A stretch of 64,000 bases of DNA from Branchipolynoe longqiensis (Eukaryota; Annelida; Polychaeta; Phyllodocida; Polynoidae). The notes under the pieces are model-generated. The model made no database searches. It saw nothing but the letters and a program-made list of their open reading frames with translations, and was not told the origin of the DNA. Below, piece by piece: positions 18,727 to 30,600 of the stretch (position 1 is the first letter of the stretch; every line of letters starts with the position of its first letter). The stretch is taken from positions 150,510,407 to 150,574,406 of the forward strand of contig CM059186.1 in the NCBI GenBank assembly GCA_030323885.1, given 5' to 3'. The position numbers and the translations under genes were made by a program.

Positions 18727-21168
18727 CTAGTATCTTCTAGACTAGCCAGTTGCCTGAACCGTGTTTGCATCCCCGACTCAACATAATCTGTTGACCCTGC
18801 CACCTGGCGGAGTTGCTCTCGAGAATTGTATTTATAGGAAGTGACAGGGGTGTACTACCATGCAGGTGAATGGAATGTGGGCAATGGGAGTAAGGTGGTG
18901 AAGGGTGGGATGTGCACAGACAGCAGAGGCGGTCTACAGACTAAGTCCTTGATAGTGTGAGTCACTGCTCTACATACAAAACTTGTAAAAAAAAAAAATT
19001 ACCAAAAAACACCCCAACCAGTGACCCAAATCCCCGCTATCTTGCCACTGCCACGCAGGCGTACTCGACCACCTTACTGTACTCAAGTAGTCTAAGTAGC
19101 ATAGTTAGCACATCAGCTACCTGTACATGCAGATAGATAGACTAGCCCATACAGGTAAGTTGACGGGCTGGAACCGATTGTAATATATCCGAACGAAGCG
19201 ATTTTAGATACACATACAAATACAATTGAGTGACATCATTTGATTTCACAATTTTAAACCAGACATTAACCTGTTTTTTTCCCCCTAAAAGTTCTTTAAA
19301 AAAAAAAGAATCCGAGTCCGTGATATATTCTGCCTGTCTCTCGCTCTCTTTCTCGCTCTCACTCTTTCTCGCTCCCGTTCTCGCTCTCATTCCCACTCCC
19401 CCACTCACTCACTCACTCACTCACTCACCCAATCACTCACTCACTCACTCACTCACTCACTCACATGTATATAATTCATCAAATGGGCAACCCTTTCAGT
19501 GTTTCAATATCCAATGATTCCGGATATATATATATACTTAATTTATACGTATATATATATATAATTGATAAATTAAGTGCACCATATAGATTTCTTACTC
19601 GCAAAAATGCAGTAAACAAATATCCTTGATATTATTTTTCTGCATTAAAATGTACTCGCAAAATACAGTAAAAAATGATCCTTGATACTATTTATCTGCT
19701 TTAAAACTGAGTGAGAGTGACAGTTTGCAGGAGGGAAGCCAGTCACGTGGAACCTAGACTGCACAATCAGCAGTGTGCAGCAGGTTGTAAAAATATACAG
19801 ATTTTCGGTTAAGAATTATATATTGGCCGAGATCATTATTATTCTTGGATGCTGGAGTGGGAACCAGGTTATGTAAACTAAAAGCAACAGAATCCCACTC
19901 CCATTGTACATGATACTGAGTGATGTGAACTATATGTTATATATGATGTTTGGAGTTAATGAAGAGATTTTCTATAAAAGAGACAGTACATGATTATTGA
20001 AATGTTTCTCTATGTGTTTATAAAGAATACAATTGGAGGAAAAAGAACAAGTTTAGTATATATATCTATATACATATCTGTAACTGTATGCAACATCCTG
20101 TCCACCCAGGGCCACCGACTGACCCACCTGCCTAATCTGCATATGTATAGAGTGCACCACCTGCAGCTAGTTTGAGTGACAGCCCCTACTGGGGATGGCC
20201 ACCCACCCAGTCTGTGCGGAGTGTCTGATTGGCTGGCTGGGGAATGTCCGGTCACCTGACTTCCTTGGCCTATCCTGACCACACACTAGTCTCAAATAAG
20301 TAATTATTCAAAATTCTGCTTCTGAGACACGGAAGAGAAATCACTCTCATCCTGGCTCTTGAGTGAGACACACCTACTTTGGAGCAGGAACCCCAGACAT
20401 TCTGTCTGATGCTACCTAAATTCACCTATTCAAATTGCGTGTATACACAGCTATAGGACTCTGTCCCATGGGCTGTAGGCACTGCTTTCAGTATACAGGC
20501 TAAAGTGACAATGAGACATAGTGTGAACAGTATATGAGGAGTGCAGGTGCTAGGTCACATGTAAGGGGGATGACAGGAGTTGCTGCCAATAAAGCACAAC
20601 TTATTCACTGTTCATCTGTGTGACTGGTTTTCCTTCCTCTTTCCAGACTTGGTTAAATTGATTTAGGCTGATTGCATCACAGGTGAAATGAATGGGGAGA
20701 GTTTTGTAGTTACATAGGGTGCTCACAGCGGCAGAGCACCCGTGTTTTTATAAGGTGTTGGGTTTTTGTATCGAGAATGAATAAATATGACACAAATATT
20801 ACATTGCGGTGGCTTCGTTACTTATCTCCACATAACAAATTATATATCATACAAATAATCTTTCTCAAGATTCCCCCCATCCCACCTACTTACTTTAATT
20901 AGTATTTTCCCATGTCCTATGGCGCACTGGACTGGCATGATAATCAATAGGTTATACATTTGTGGACTGACACCTGCAATATTCACCCAGACCATTTATA
21001 ATAGTAATAGTAATAATAATAATGTAATTTAATAGAGTGCGCTCACTAGCAGGAGTCATTCTAAGGTGGGTTTTTTTCAGCAAAATAATGGCATAACACA
21101 ATTATAACTTGGTTACAATAGTTGGAGGAGGGAGACGTTTCATTTACCACATAAAGCTACATTAAAAA
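18727..21168. other. No gene; simple repeats
   Basis: Contains a (CTCA)n tract at 19,397-19,464, AT-rich repeats near 19,525-19,563 and a roughly 60-bp direct duplication (ACTCGCAAAA...TCCTTGATA) at 19,596-19,705. Open frames here have no recognisable domain. Confidence 0.5.
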
Positions 21169-21937
21169 GTGTGTCTCGGGGGGGGGGGGGGGAAATTAAA
21201 ATGTAGCTGCTTTTATATAAGGCAGCCTGGTTTAGAGATCCCACCTAACAGGTCTCAGCCTGTCACTTCCTGCGGAGAACCGGGTCAGACCGGGGTCAGC
21301 GCGAGGTCAGCTCGGGGTCAGAGCGAGGCCTGCCTTGGGGGCTTTAATCGTCATGAATAATGGCAGTATTTATGATGGAATGTGTCGGCCCAGTGGCCGA
21401 GCGCTTAGCGATGTCACCACACGTGTGGCAGTAATTAATGTGCACTATATATATAGTGCGCACAATATTGCATGAGTCAGTTCACAAATGTATAAGCTAT
21501 CACCATGTCAGTCAAATGTACAAGAGGACCAGAGAAAATACTAATTAAACCAAGTGGGGTGGAATCTTGAGAAAATGTATTTCAAAATAATGTTATTCAC
21601 AAATTGCGGGGAATTATTACGTAGAAGGCTTTGCGTTCAAAAATAAGAGTGGTGCGCACAAGCTGTGATGAGCCCCCCCCCCCCACACACACACACAACC
21701 CGCCTCCCCCCCCCCCACTCCCCCCAACTTAATGTTGACTGAGAACTGGGCCAATGTACTGCGTACCTACTATCCCGGTTATGCGACACCTGTGGGGAAG
21801 TGTGTCAATATTTTGCAAGGAATGAATTACTTCTCACAAAAATAATGTGTTGACAATAGTTTTAAAATTTAGAACACGTGTTTATGGATCATATCCACCG
21901 ATCTCCAGGGTTCCAAAAAACATCGTAGTTAGATAAC

Positions 21938-21988
<51 letters not shown>

Positions 21989-22227
21989 GGAAGAAGAATG
22001 ATAACAAAAATAATACTGTAAATTTAATAGAGCATCCTCACTAGCAGGAGCTAGTCTAACTTCTACGGGTGCTGTATAATAAAACCATGATACAACATAT
22101 TTACAACTTTGTTACAATATTTGGAGGATAGAGACATTTAATTTACCACAAAAAGCTACCTTAAACAGGTGAGCCTTGAGGATAGATTAAATCTTTTCAA
22201 GAGATGTTGCTTTTCTCACCTCCTCTA
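21169..22227. other. No gene; homopolymer and (AAT)n tracts
   Basis: Poly-G at about 21,178-21,192, C/CA-rich runs at 21,676-21,725 and an (AAT)n tract at 21,941-21,989. Phrases around 21,040-21,150 (CACTAGCAGGAG, AATTTACCACA) recur at 22,030-22,160, so an older repeat is duplicated here. Confidence 0.5.
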
Positions 22228-22475
22228 GCGACCTATGCCGATTTGTGACAGTGCGCACTCATGTCGAAGTGCTACCTGCCACATCTAAGGCCCAATAACC
22301 AGCTGAACTGAATCTAGACACAGAAGCACTATAAAGTCACTATGAGTGCATACTGTCATAAGTCGGTACCTATCCTAATATCATCATACATTTTGTTTAC
22401 CTGTCCTAATATCGTCACATATTTTGTTTACCTAACCTATTATCATCATACATTTTGTTAGGATTTGAAATCTCA
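22228..22475. repeat. SINE B fragments in opposite orientations plus a short tandem repeat
   Basis: 22,233-22,270 is a minus-strand fragment (TTTGTGACAGTGCGCACTC) and 22,325-22,380 a plus-strand fragment (AGCACTATAAAGTCACTATG). A roughly 34-bp unit with ATCATCATACATTTTGTT repeats three times at 22,377-22,470. Confidence 0.7.
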
Positions 22476-22601
22476 ACAAACACTTTTTTATTTTTAGTTA
22501 TTTATCTACTGGGTTATTTCACCGATTGGGCCTATGCCCACTGATAGATCAGATCAGGTGGTGTTCGGGCAGACCGGATTCTGTGGAAAGACCAACTCAT
22601 T

Positions 22602-22678
<77 letters not shown>

Positions 22679-22681
22679 TGC

Positions 22682-22718
<37 letters not shown>

Positions 22719-22737
22719 GTGTGTGTATGTATATGTG
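22602..22737 (+). repeat. (TG)n/(TGCG)n microsatellite
   Basis: A pure TG run interrupted by a (TGCG)n block at about 22,660-22,686; alternating purine-pyrimidine sequence prone to Z-DNA. Confidence 0.95.
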
Positions 22738-22799
22738 TGTGTGGTGGGCAGTGGTTGTGGTGATAGTCTTGGTAGTCAGAACCACGTTGAGAGCTATAA

Positions 22800-23668
22800 A
22801 CAATTTTTTTAATGTTGTTTACATTCGCATTGAGGTCTAGGATTACATCACATGAATATGGTGTTTGTCATAGTAATGGAATTAAACTATGAATAAATTT
22901 TTATTTGGGTGGGGTGGGGGAGATAAACGTTAAATTAAACAAAGTTTTTACTTATGGGATGTGCATAACATATGTCACGGTAATTTGGGTACATTTTCAT
23001 GACCCACCTATATTGCCTTATGCTCAGCATTCTTCCTTATAATTGAAATGTCGTCTGCTATCAAAGAAGTTCAATAAAATGTCATTTCTTTTGCATGAAT
23101 AAATGGCAGGGAAAGGAGGGGATTTAGTGGGTGCTTTTTAAAAATTTGTACTGAAAATACCACTATTGAGTATGCGGTACCCTCATCAAAAATCTGGATA
23201 AGAAAATAATATCCATAGTTCTATGATGTGCATAGATAAATTGGGCAATACATTATTACAATGTATTATGAATAGTGATCCATTATATACACATCAGAAT
23301 TGTACAAACACTGGAGAAGTATGCTGTATATTCAGTTTCAAGTAGTTAAGTTCCAGTTTCTTTTACATGGAAGTAAATATTCCTGAATAAAAGTGATCAT
23401 GCTCATTTTGAGAAAGATATTGCCCCCTTCGCACCTCAGTCAAGCCAGTTCAAATCTTTATTCAAGGTGAAGATTTTATTACAGATTTAATAGGAGCATA
23501 TGTTGCGGTGACTGACAGCCATTGAGAACACAGGGAAATAATTACTTCAAATTAATATGTATTTGTATATATACAATTGAAAGGATGAAATGGAGATGAA
23601 AGGGAGGGGGGGGGGGGAATGCAGAGGTGAAGGAGGGACTATATTAATCTGGGGCTGGGATGGGTTGC
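22800..23668. other. No gene seen
   Basis: AT-rich sequence with a G homopolymer at about 23,607-23,618. Nothing coding. Confidence 0.5.
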
Positions 23669-24023
23669 TTAAAGTTTTATAGTCCGATGGTTTTGAATTT
23701 CTGTATTTTTTCTGAGATAAATATATTAGATCGATATCTAGTATGTACTTTACATTAGTTCAAAGTTACTTTTATTTTAAATGGTAAACTTTTGAGATAT
23801 TTTGAGTGCAAACATGGAAAATTAGTTTTGGCAAGCGTGCCAAAACTCTGACATCATAGACTTCTGCAGTAACAGGGTCTGTTAAATTGACTCAGTATTG
23901 CCTTCTACGCAGAAACAAATGCTTAATAAGTGCATCAGTATCTAAGTTAGATATGTAAGATCAAATCTAGATAATTGGTTTGGTTTTGAAAATTTGATAT
24001 TTCATCGGACTATGCAGCTTTAA
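23669..24023. mobile_element. MITE family A, complete 355-bp copy
   Basis: TTAA at both ends; left AAGTTTTATAGTCCGATGG, right CATCGGACTATGCAGCTTTAA-type TIR; central near-palindrome TTTTGGCAAGCGTGCCAAAA. Confidence 0.85.
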
Positions 24024-24600
24024 TGTTCCAGTACATTTGCCATGAAAGTAAATAACTGTTACTGGAATGGCAAGTGTGGGTTTGAATCGTGCTTTAGGTG
24101 TAATATTTCCCATTTTCATCACTCCGACGACACTGGTTGCCATGACCAGGGTCCCGCATAAGCTACGCTCTGTAATAGTTGTTGAACTTACCCTGTGTTT
24201 GCATATACTATATGTAAGTACCATGCCTCTACAAATGTATGTAATTGTAACCATTGAATGGCTTATGGACGTAAACCATTTAAAAGACTTAAAGTTCCAG
24301 GGGGACGAGTCTAGTAGTCTGCATTAACCTTTCAGGCAAGGAGCCATATAGATAGGTAGGCATGGATAGGATAATTGCATTAGGGAGCCTAGGTAGTGTT
24401 ATGGTTAGCACGCTAGCCTTAGAATGGAAAGAAGTGCGGGTTCGAATCCTGGTCTAGGTGCAACATTTTGCATTTTCATCACCCCCGACAAGAATAGTGT
24501 CACGCGGGATGTCTTTGCAAGTGAGAAACATCACTTGGATCCACACGTCTACCAGTCTAGGACTAGTGTCCTAACCATTAGGCTATCTAGTGTCAAGTAT
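24024..24600 (+). mobile_element. SINE family C copies, two in tandem plus an inverted fragment
   Basis: 24,060-24,385 has the body (TAATATTTCCCATTTTCATC, GGGGGACGAGTCTAGTAG). A second head follows at 24,385 with GGTAGTGTTATGGTTAGCAC and box B GGGTTCGAATCCTGG. 24,540-24,600 is an inverted head fragment (GTGTCCTAACCATTAGGCTA). Confidence 0.75.
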
Positions 24601-24964
24601 GAACAAGTGAATACACCACCAGTTCTAGTTTGCAACTGACTTTATTATTGGCATTGCGTTACCACGTGGACTCTGACGTCATCAGGGTTGTACTTAACCA
24701 CGTGGCCAAGCGATGGTCCGATTGCTTCATTAGCATACATTACCTTACTTGTATATGTTACATTTCACCTGGGGAGGTGAGAGTAAAGTGGCTGTCACAC
24801 CTCGCCGGATTGAGCAACAGACAGAATTGTCTAGTCCGGTGGTGATAAGTATCAAAATGTATTAAAATGTGTCAAATGTTGCGCTGTCTGGTCAATGACC
24901 GCTGGACGAACGGACATGAAACGGACATGAACGGATAGGCAATGGACGAAACGTACTCAAACCG

Positions 24965-25385
24965 GTTTGTTTGTTTGTTGTTGTTTTACATCCTAGCAAC
25001 ATCTAAGGTTATATCAGGACGGGTACCGACTTGTGACAGTGCGCACTCATGGTGACTTTATAGTGCTGTCCCACTAGGAAACCAGGCCACCGGCACCATG
25101 ACCTGGTATCCCACTCAGTCACATTATCCTGACACTGAACACACCAGTCCTTGCCCTGCCCTAATAATGCCGAGCGCCTGGCTAGGAAGTGACAAGTATC
25201 AATTTTTAAGTCATTGGTTTGACTCGAGCATGGTTCAAACCCGTGGGTTCAAATGCCACGATCTACCAAAACGGGAGACGGCCGCTCAACTCATTCGGCC
25301 ATCCCGTCTGATAACAATATATAGAGTTTGATTGTGATGATGAGGATGAGGATGAGGGTGCTGGTGATCATGATGGTGATAGCAT
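24965..25385 (-). mobile_element. SINE family B, left arm of an inverted pair
   Basis: A full-length minus-strand copy. Beyond its head (at 25,310) it shares a further 75 bp, from GATAACAATATATAGAGTTT through a GAT-rich stretch, with the inverted copy at 26,680-27,095. Other family copies lack that flank. Confidence 0.8.
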
Positions 25386-25399
25386 AAAGGAGTGGGGAT

Positions 25400-25785
25400 T
25401 CCTTTTCTTGGAAGTGTGGGATCAGATCTCTCCTGCCTGTTTTGACGGTTAGATCACCTACTCCTGCCATAATGTAGACCTAGTCCCATTTGTTTGTGTT
25501 GTATTTCCATAGAATTCGGTCTACTATCCTGTTGGTCCCTGCGACAGGATACGTCTCCATGCACACATGGAAGTTCTGGTGTGTTTTCCATTTTAGTTCT
25601 TCTACTATTTTGGGAGTGATGGTTCTCATCCTGGAGTCTCCGCAGATTAGTATCATTGATTCCATTTTCTTAGTTAGCTTGTTGTGCGTTGTTCGCATGC
25701 GTGTTTTGCTTGCTTGGGCAGAAGTGTGTCCAGAAAGATGTGCCGCGCAGGCGTTGCAATGCATTGGTGTGTCATGAGGTAGTTC
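25400..25785 (-). pseudogene. SGNH/GDSL-hydrolase-like ORF fragment, broken
   Basis: On the minus strand a frame reads MHCNACAAHLSGH (a Cys-x2-Cys, His start like a zinc finger) and then ILICGDSRMRTITP, a GDS block I as in SGNH hydrolases. ETYPVAGTNRIVDRIL and, after an in-frame TAG, VYIMAGVGDLTVKTGRRDLI (block III-like) follow. Such hydrolase-like domains occur in ORFs of several retrotransposons, including Ngaro-type DIRS elements and some LINEs, so this is probably an element relic. It lies in the loop between two inverted SINE copies. The stop and lack of context make it a pseudogene. The family assignment is by motif only. Confidence 0.5.
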
Positions 25786-25914
25786 CCCTGCATATTTTTC
25801 TTAATATATGCTTTATTTATATATTTATATTATATTTATATTGCTATTTATTTTTTGCTACTTGTTGTTTGTCTCTCTATTTAGACGTTATTTATTAATT
25901 TTATTGTTTTGTTA

Positions 25915-26145
25915 TTTATTGGTACTTACCTTGATCCTTGACAGTTTGGATCACCAACCATACAGTATGTAGCTTGTACAGTATCCTGGTGTCGGAACCA
26001 ATGTCATAGCAGGTGTTTTGCATCAAAGAAAGAGAGTAGTACTCAAACCCCCACATCTGCCATTCCAGGGTTAGTGTCCTAACCATTAGACTACCTAGGC
26101 TCCCTAATGCAATCACCCCCATTCATTCCTACCTGTGTATGCGGC
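25915..26145 (-). mobile_element. SINE family C
   Basis: Minus-strand copy with an inverted head (GTCCTAACCATTAGACTACCTAGGCTCCC) shown by AACCATTAGACTACCTAGG and body GTACAGTATCCTGGTGTCGG. Confidence 0.8.
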
Positions 26146-26679
26146 ATCACACCTGGGAAGGTGAATGAACCTCACCACACTTATGATAAATTGTGCACGC
26201 GTGGGTGCTGAGAGTGAATTCATTCCGCAGTGTGCTTCCTGTATACATAGGGAGAAGCTTGCCTTAGCATGTTGGTTTTGGGTCACGTGACTTTGAGTGG
26301 TGTACTTAGTACTGCCCTCGTGGTGTGGAATGCTTGTATCAACATTGGTCTTTCCTTTCTGTGCTGTTGTTGTTCAGCAGCGACAGCTCATCAAAGATTC
26401 ATAGAATCCAACTTGGTGTACCTCCAGGTCTCACCAGGCAACATTCAATTGGGGTTCTGGACATTTCTATTTTACTGTTCCTTTGACTTTGGGGTCACCT
26501 ACTCCTTCCACTCCCACTCACCCCGTACCCCGAGCTCCTAACTGCAGATGCAACCGCTCTACCCCCAAATATCTATTTGTCCATTGAGGATTTGCAAGTG
26601 ACGTCATAGATCACGTGATTTTGCTAAACATCCATGTTGGAGCGCAGACTAATGTTTGTAGCAATGGTGCCAAAACTGC
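26146..26679. other. No gene seen
   Basis: Unique sequence forming the rest of the loop between the inverted SINE pair; no domain in any frame. Confidence 0.5.
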
Positions 26680-27095
26680 ATGTCTTCATTATCACCATCA
26701 CCACGACCAACCACAATTGTTGCCATCACCATCATCATCACCAGCACCCTCATCCTCATCATCACAATCAAACTCTATATATTGTTATCAGATGGGATGG
26801 CCGAATGAGTTGAGCGGCCGTCTCCCATTTTGGTAGATCGTGGCATTTGAACCCACAAGTTTGAACCATGCTCGAGTCAAACCAATGACTTAAAAATTGA
26901 TACTTCTCGCTTCATAGCCAGGCGCTCGGCATTATTAGGACAGGGCAAGGACTGGTTGGCTCAGTGTCAGGATAATGTGCCTGAGTAGGATATCAGGTCA
27001 TGGTGCTGGCAGCCTGGTTTCTTAGTGGGGCAGCACTATGAAGTCGCCAGATGTTGCCAGGACGTAAAAATCCAACAGCCAACTAACCAACCTAG
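26680..27095 (+). mobile_element. SINE family B, right arm of an inverted pair
   Basis: The head starts GATGGGATGGCCGAATGAGT, resembling a Ser/Leu tRNA box A. The body runs to GGACGTAAAAATCCAACAGCC with an internal deletion of about 45 bp between AAGTCGCC and AGATGTTGCC. Its upstream flank matches the inverted copy at 24,965-25,385. Confidence 0.8.
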
Positions 27096-27522
27096 ATATT
27101 GTTCTGTCATGGTATGTAGCTTCAAGGCTACTTCTGACCCAGGGAGAGAGAAAGCAGGATCAGTGTGAAGCAATTAGCATATTCAGGTCATAGTAGGAAC
27201 TGCTCTACGTTTCTCCGCAGTGAATTTTACTTGTTATTTGTCACATGTTTTACCAACCTTATTGGTAGTTGACGGGTTGTTGTATGAATATGCTTAGAAC
27301 AATTTGTGCATGTCACATCACTTATACTCCAACAATCTAAAATGGCCTTGTAAATAAAGGTCACATGGTTTTGTGTTGTAGTTCCATATCCTCAGCATCT
27401 CACCATATCTGATGAGGTCAGTTCAGCCTTAGTACACTCACTGTACCGCTACACAAATAACCCATTTACCTTTGCCGCAGCAACGCACCTGGTTACCCTT
27501 GCATAATTAAGACTTCACCTAC

Positions 27523-27697
27523 CTGTCCAGAACAGCGCTTTGAATGAGCATCCATCTGTCGGAGTCGCTGGCGCATCTTGTCAGCCAGCTCTGCATGCTG
27601 CACATTTTGTTGTTCCAGCTCCGATACCCGCTTTCGACTCTTGGCGAGTGACAATTTGAGCCCAGCGTTGAGTGAGGAGAGGTGCTTATTGTCTCCC
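27523..27697 (-). CDS. SDCCAG8: SDCCAG8 exon, last one recognised
   Basis: Acceptor TTCTCTGCAG, donor CAG then GTAGGT; phase 2 to 0. RVSELEQQNVQHAELADKMR with QRLRQMDAHS matches human RNEELEEQCVQHGRVHETMK with QRLRQLDKHS. The strong donor shows that at least one more coding exon follows; it would encode roughly the last 35 residues and was not found down to the gypsy element. Confidence 0.95.
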
Positions 27698-30600
27698 CTG
27701 CAGAGAAACAAAAAGGGATACTGAAGGAATATAACCAATTATTGAGCACAGGAAGAGATTTTAATTGTGATGAAGTGATCTTCCTCCTTGCACTTTTCCA
27801 AATGGTGCTGATGATTACATTTTCTCTAGAATGATATCCATGGTGATGCCAATTTGGATTAGAGCCGATATCAGGCAGGCCAAGTCCGCCATGATTTTGT
27901 TTGTTTGTTTATTTAGATGGTTGGCTCTGTTAAAATACATAGGAAATTAGGAAGTAATTTAATAAACACTTTATATCGCGCTAATATGAGGAATTGAGTA
28001 CCCCAGGACTCTGGAATGTGCATCGTCATGGACTTTGCCTCAGTTAATACTCATCTCAGAGTCCCTCGGGCCTTAAAGTTGCATAATCCAATGGTTTTGA
28101 GTTTCGGCCATTTTCTGAGAGAGATAGATTAGATTAATCGTTGTAATCTACTTTACTTTAGTTTGACACAATGTTTATTTTAAATGGCTAACCTTTGAGA
28201 TAATTGAAGGGAAAACAGGCCAAATTAATCTGGGAAAGCTCGTCAAAACTCTGGCACCATAGGCTTCAGTAGTAACAGGTTCTATTAAATTAACTTATTA
28301 CACCCTTCTATGCAGCAACAAATGCTTAATATTAAAGTGCACAAGTATCTCAGTTAAATATGTAGAATCAAATCTAGATAAGTATTTTGGTTTTGAGAAT
28401 TTGATGTTTTCATCGGACTATGTAACTTTAAGCACCATACCGGACAATATTCATACTGTTTCATTATGAAGCTGTAGTTGGTTGGTTGTTGGAGTTTTAT
28501 GGCCTCGCAACATCTGAGCTAATATCAGGAAGGTAAAGCTGTAGGAGACCTACTTGTACTTGGCGGTGAGCTTCTCAAGTTGCCTCGCCAGATGGTGACA
28601 CTCTTCCCGCAGTTTCTGTATGAGCACATTTTGGGTGCGGATGATCTCGTCCAGCTCAGCTGTCGTCCGGCCTAAGAAAGCCATCAACTGTGTTGTAGTT
28701 ACATTCATTGATTAAGTAGGGGACATTTAAACTGGACAACAACCTTTTCCCCCCTTCTTTTTATTGTTGTTGTAAATGTTTATTCTGCTGAATAAGTCTT
28801 TTGTCAGTACCGGGGCACTGGTCTTCCAGCCATTTTTCAATTCAGGGTTCAATTGGGCCTTCCTCATTCCATTGCTCCATGCTCTATACTAGTGTCGTCC
28901 TGCTCTAGGCGCAATATTTTTATCACTAGTGTCGTGGCCAGGGAGGGTGGGGGGGGGGGGGAGGAATCGAAATATTGTGTTTAGAGCAGGATTCAAACCC
29001 ACACTTCTTGCTATTCCGCGGCTAGCGTCCTAACCGTTAGACTATCTAGGCTGCTTGATGCAATCACCATATCCACGCCTACCTGTCTCTGCATCTCTTT
29101 GCTTGAGAGGTCAGTGCAGACTACTACACTAGCATAGTACCAATGCCGACTCACTTAGTGACAAGTAAAATCTTTTTAAATCATTGGTTTGACAGCTAGG
29201 TTTCGAACCTGATGTTCGAGTCCCACGACCTTCTACATGGGAAACTGGCGCTCAACTTATGTTCTGCTCTGGACTATTTCGACATTTCTCACATCTTTAA
29301 TATATAGGCTGAATATGTCACTTCCGAGATACCGAAATTGCTGTCCATCAGCCAATAGTCAGGCGCCTGGCAATGATGGCGATGAGGGTGAACCTCTGCT
29401 ATAACTACATACAGGAAGTGGTATTTTATTTATTGTAGAATAGTAGTTAGTACAATGTCACTACTTACCCAATTCGAAAACAAATATGGGGCAATAACCC
29501 TACCATGTTTAGTCATCAAATGCGATTTTTATGGGTTCAAATTGATTCTAAAGAATAGGGCCAACAATGAAAGGATATGGTTGGGAAGAACACCCACCCA
29601 CCTCCGGTTGTGCAAACTCGTCGGGTCGCAGCTTTAGTCGTTCTTCAACAACCAGCAGTGTAATTCGGAACAGACGTATTCTCACAGCCAGATCAAAGAT
29701 AACCAGGCTAGTAGCTTTGTATTACAGCCTCGCCACCTGGCGGAAACCAAGTGAGAAACCACCACCTCAGGCTCACGCAAGACAGGCCATGGTGGCGCCA
29801 CCTTTTGAGAAACTGCGCACATGGTGTAATTGCTAATGTCGCCACCTGGTGGTCTTTTCTTAAACCAATCCAGAATTTGGTGGTATTCGACTGGGCCTTT
29901 CTATACGCATATCAAAATATTTCTTTACAAATTCCTATTGGACTGGGACCGGAAGTGGGTTTTTATATGTATGAATCGAATGTTTTCTTGTGGCTCCATC
30001 CATAAGTTCACAGGATGTATTTCAAGATGGCTGATATGAGATAAATATATGTTTATCGTTATAATCTACCTTACTTTAGTTTCAAGTAACTGATTTTAAA
30101 TGGCTAACTTTTGAGATATTTGAAGTGCAACCATGCAAAATAAATTTTGGCAAGCACGCAAAAACTTTGACACCATATATACTTTTGCAGTAACAGGTTC
30201 TATTCAATTCCCTCAGTATTCCCTTCTATGTGGTGACAAATGTTTAATAAGTGCACCGGTATCATAAGTTAGATATGTAGAATCAAATCTAGATAATTGT
30301 TCTGCTTTTGAAAAATTTATGTCTTCATCGAACTATACAGCTATAAATACCAACAAGCCCTCACCGTGCTTGTTCTCGAGCGTCTCGATGAGCATGTTCA
30401 GCTCCTCCTCCCGTGTGTCGGCGCGCTTCGTGATGGAGTGCAGGTCGTCTCTTCGCGACTTCTCCAGGCTCTCCTTGGCCAGCTTCGCCAGGTGGGTCTA
30501 CAGGTGGACAGCAAGTAAAGGGGGTTTTACCAACGGGCACAAATAAACACCAAGCATGTATTAGGATATTACACAGAAAGGTCCCAGCTGGTCCCAGGTA

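Noticed and set aside
21240..21300. Alternative terminal SDCCAG8 exon after TTCTCCGCAG
   Set aside because: It would add only four residues before a stop, with no similarity to the conserved C-terminus.
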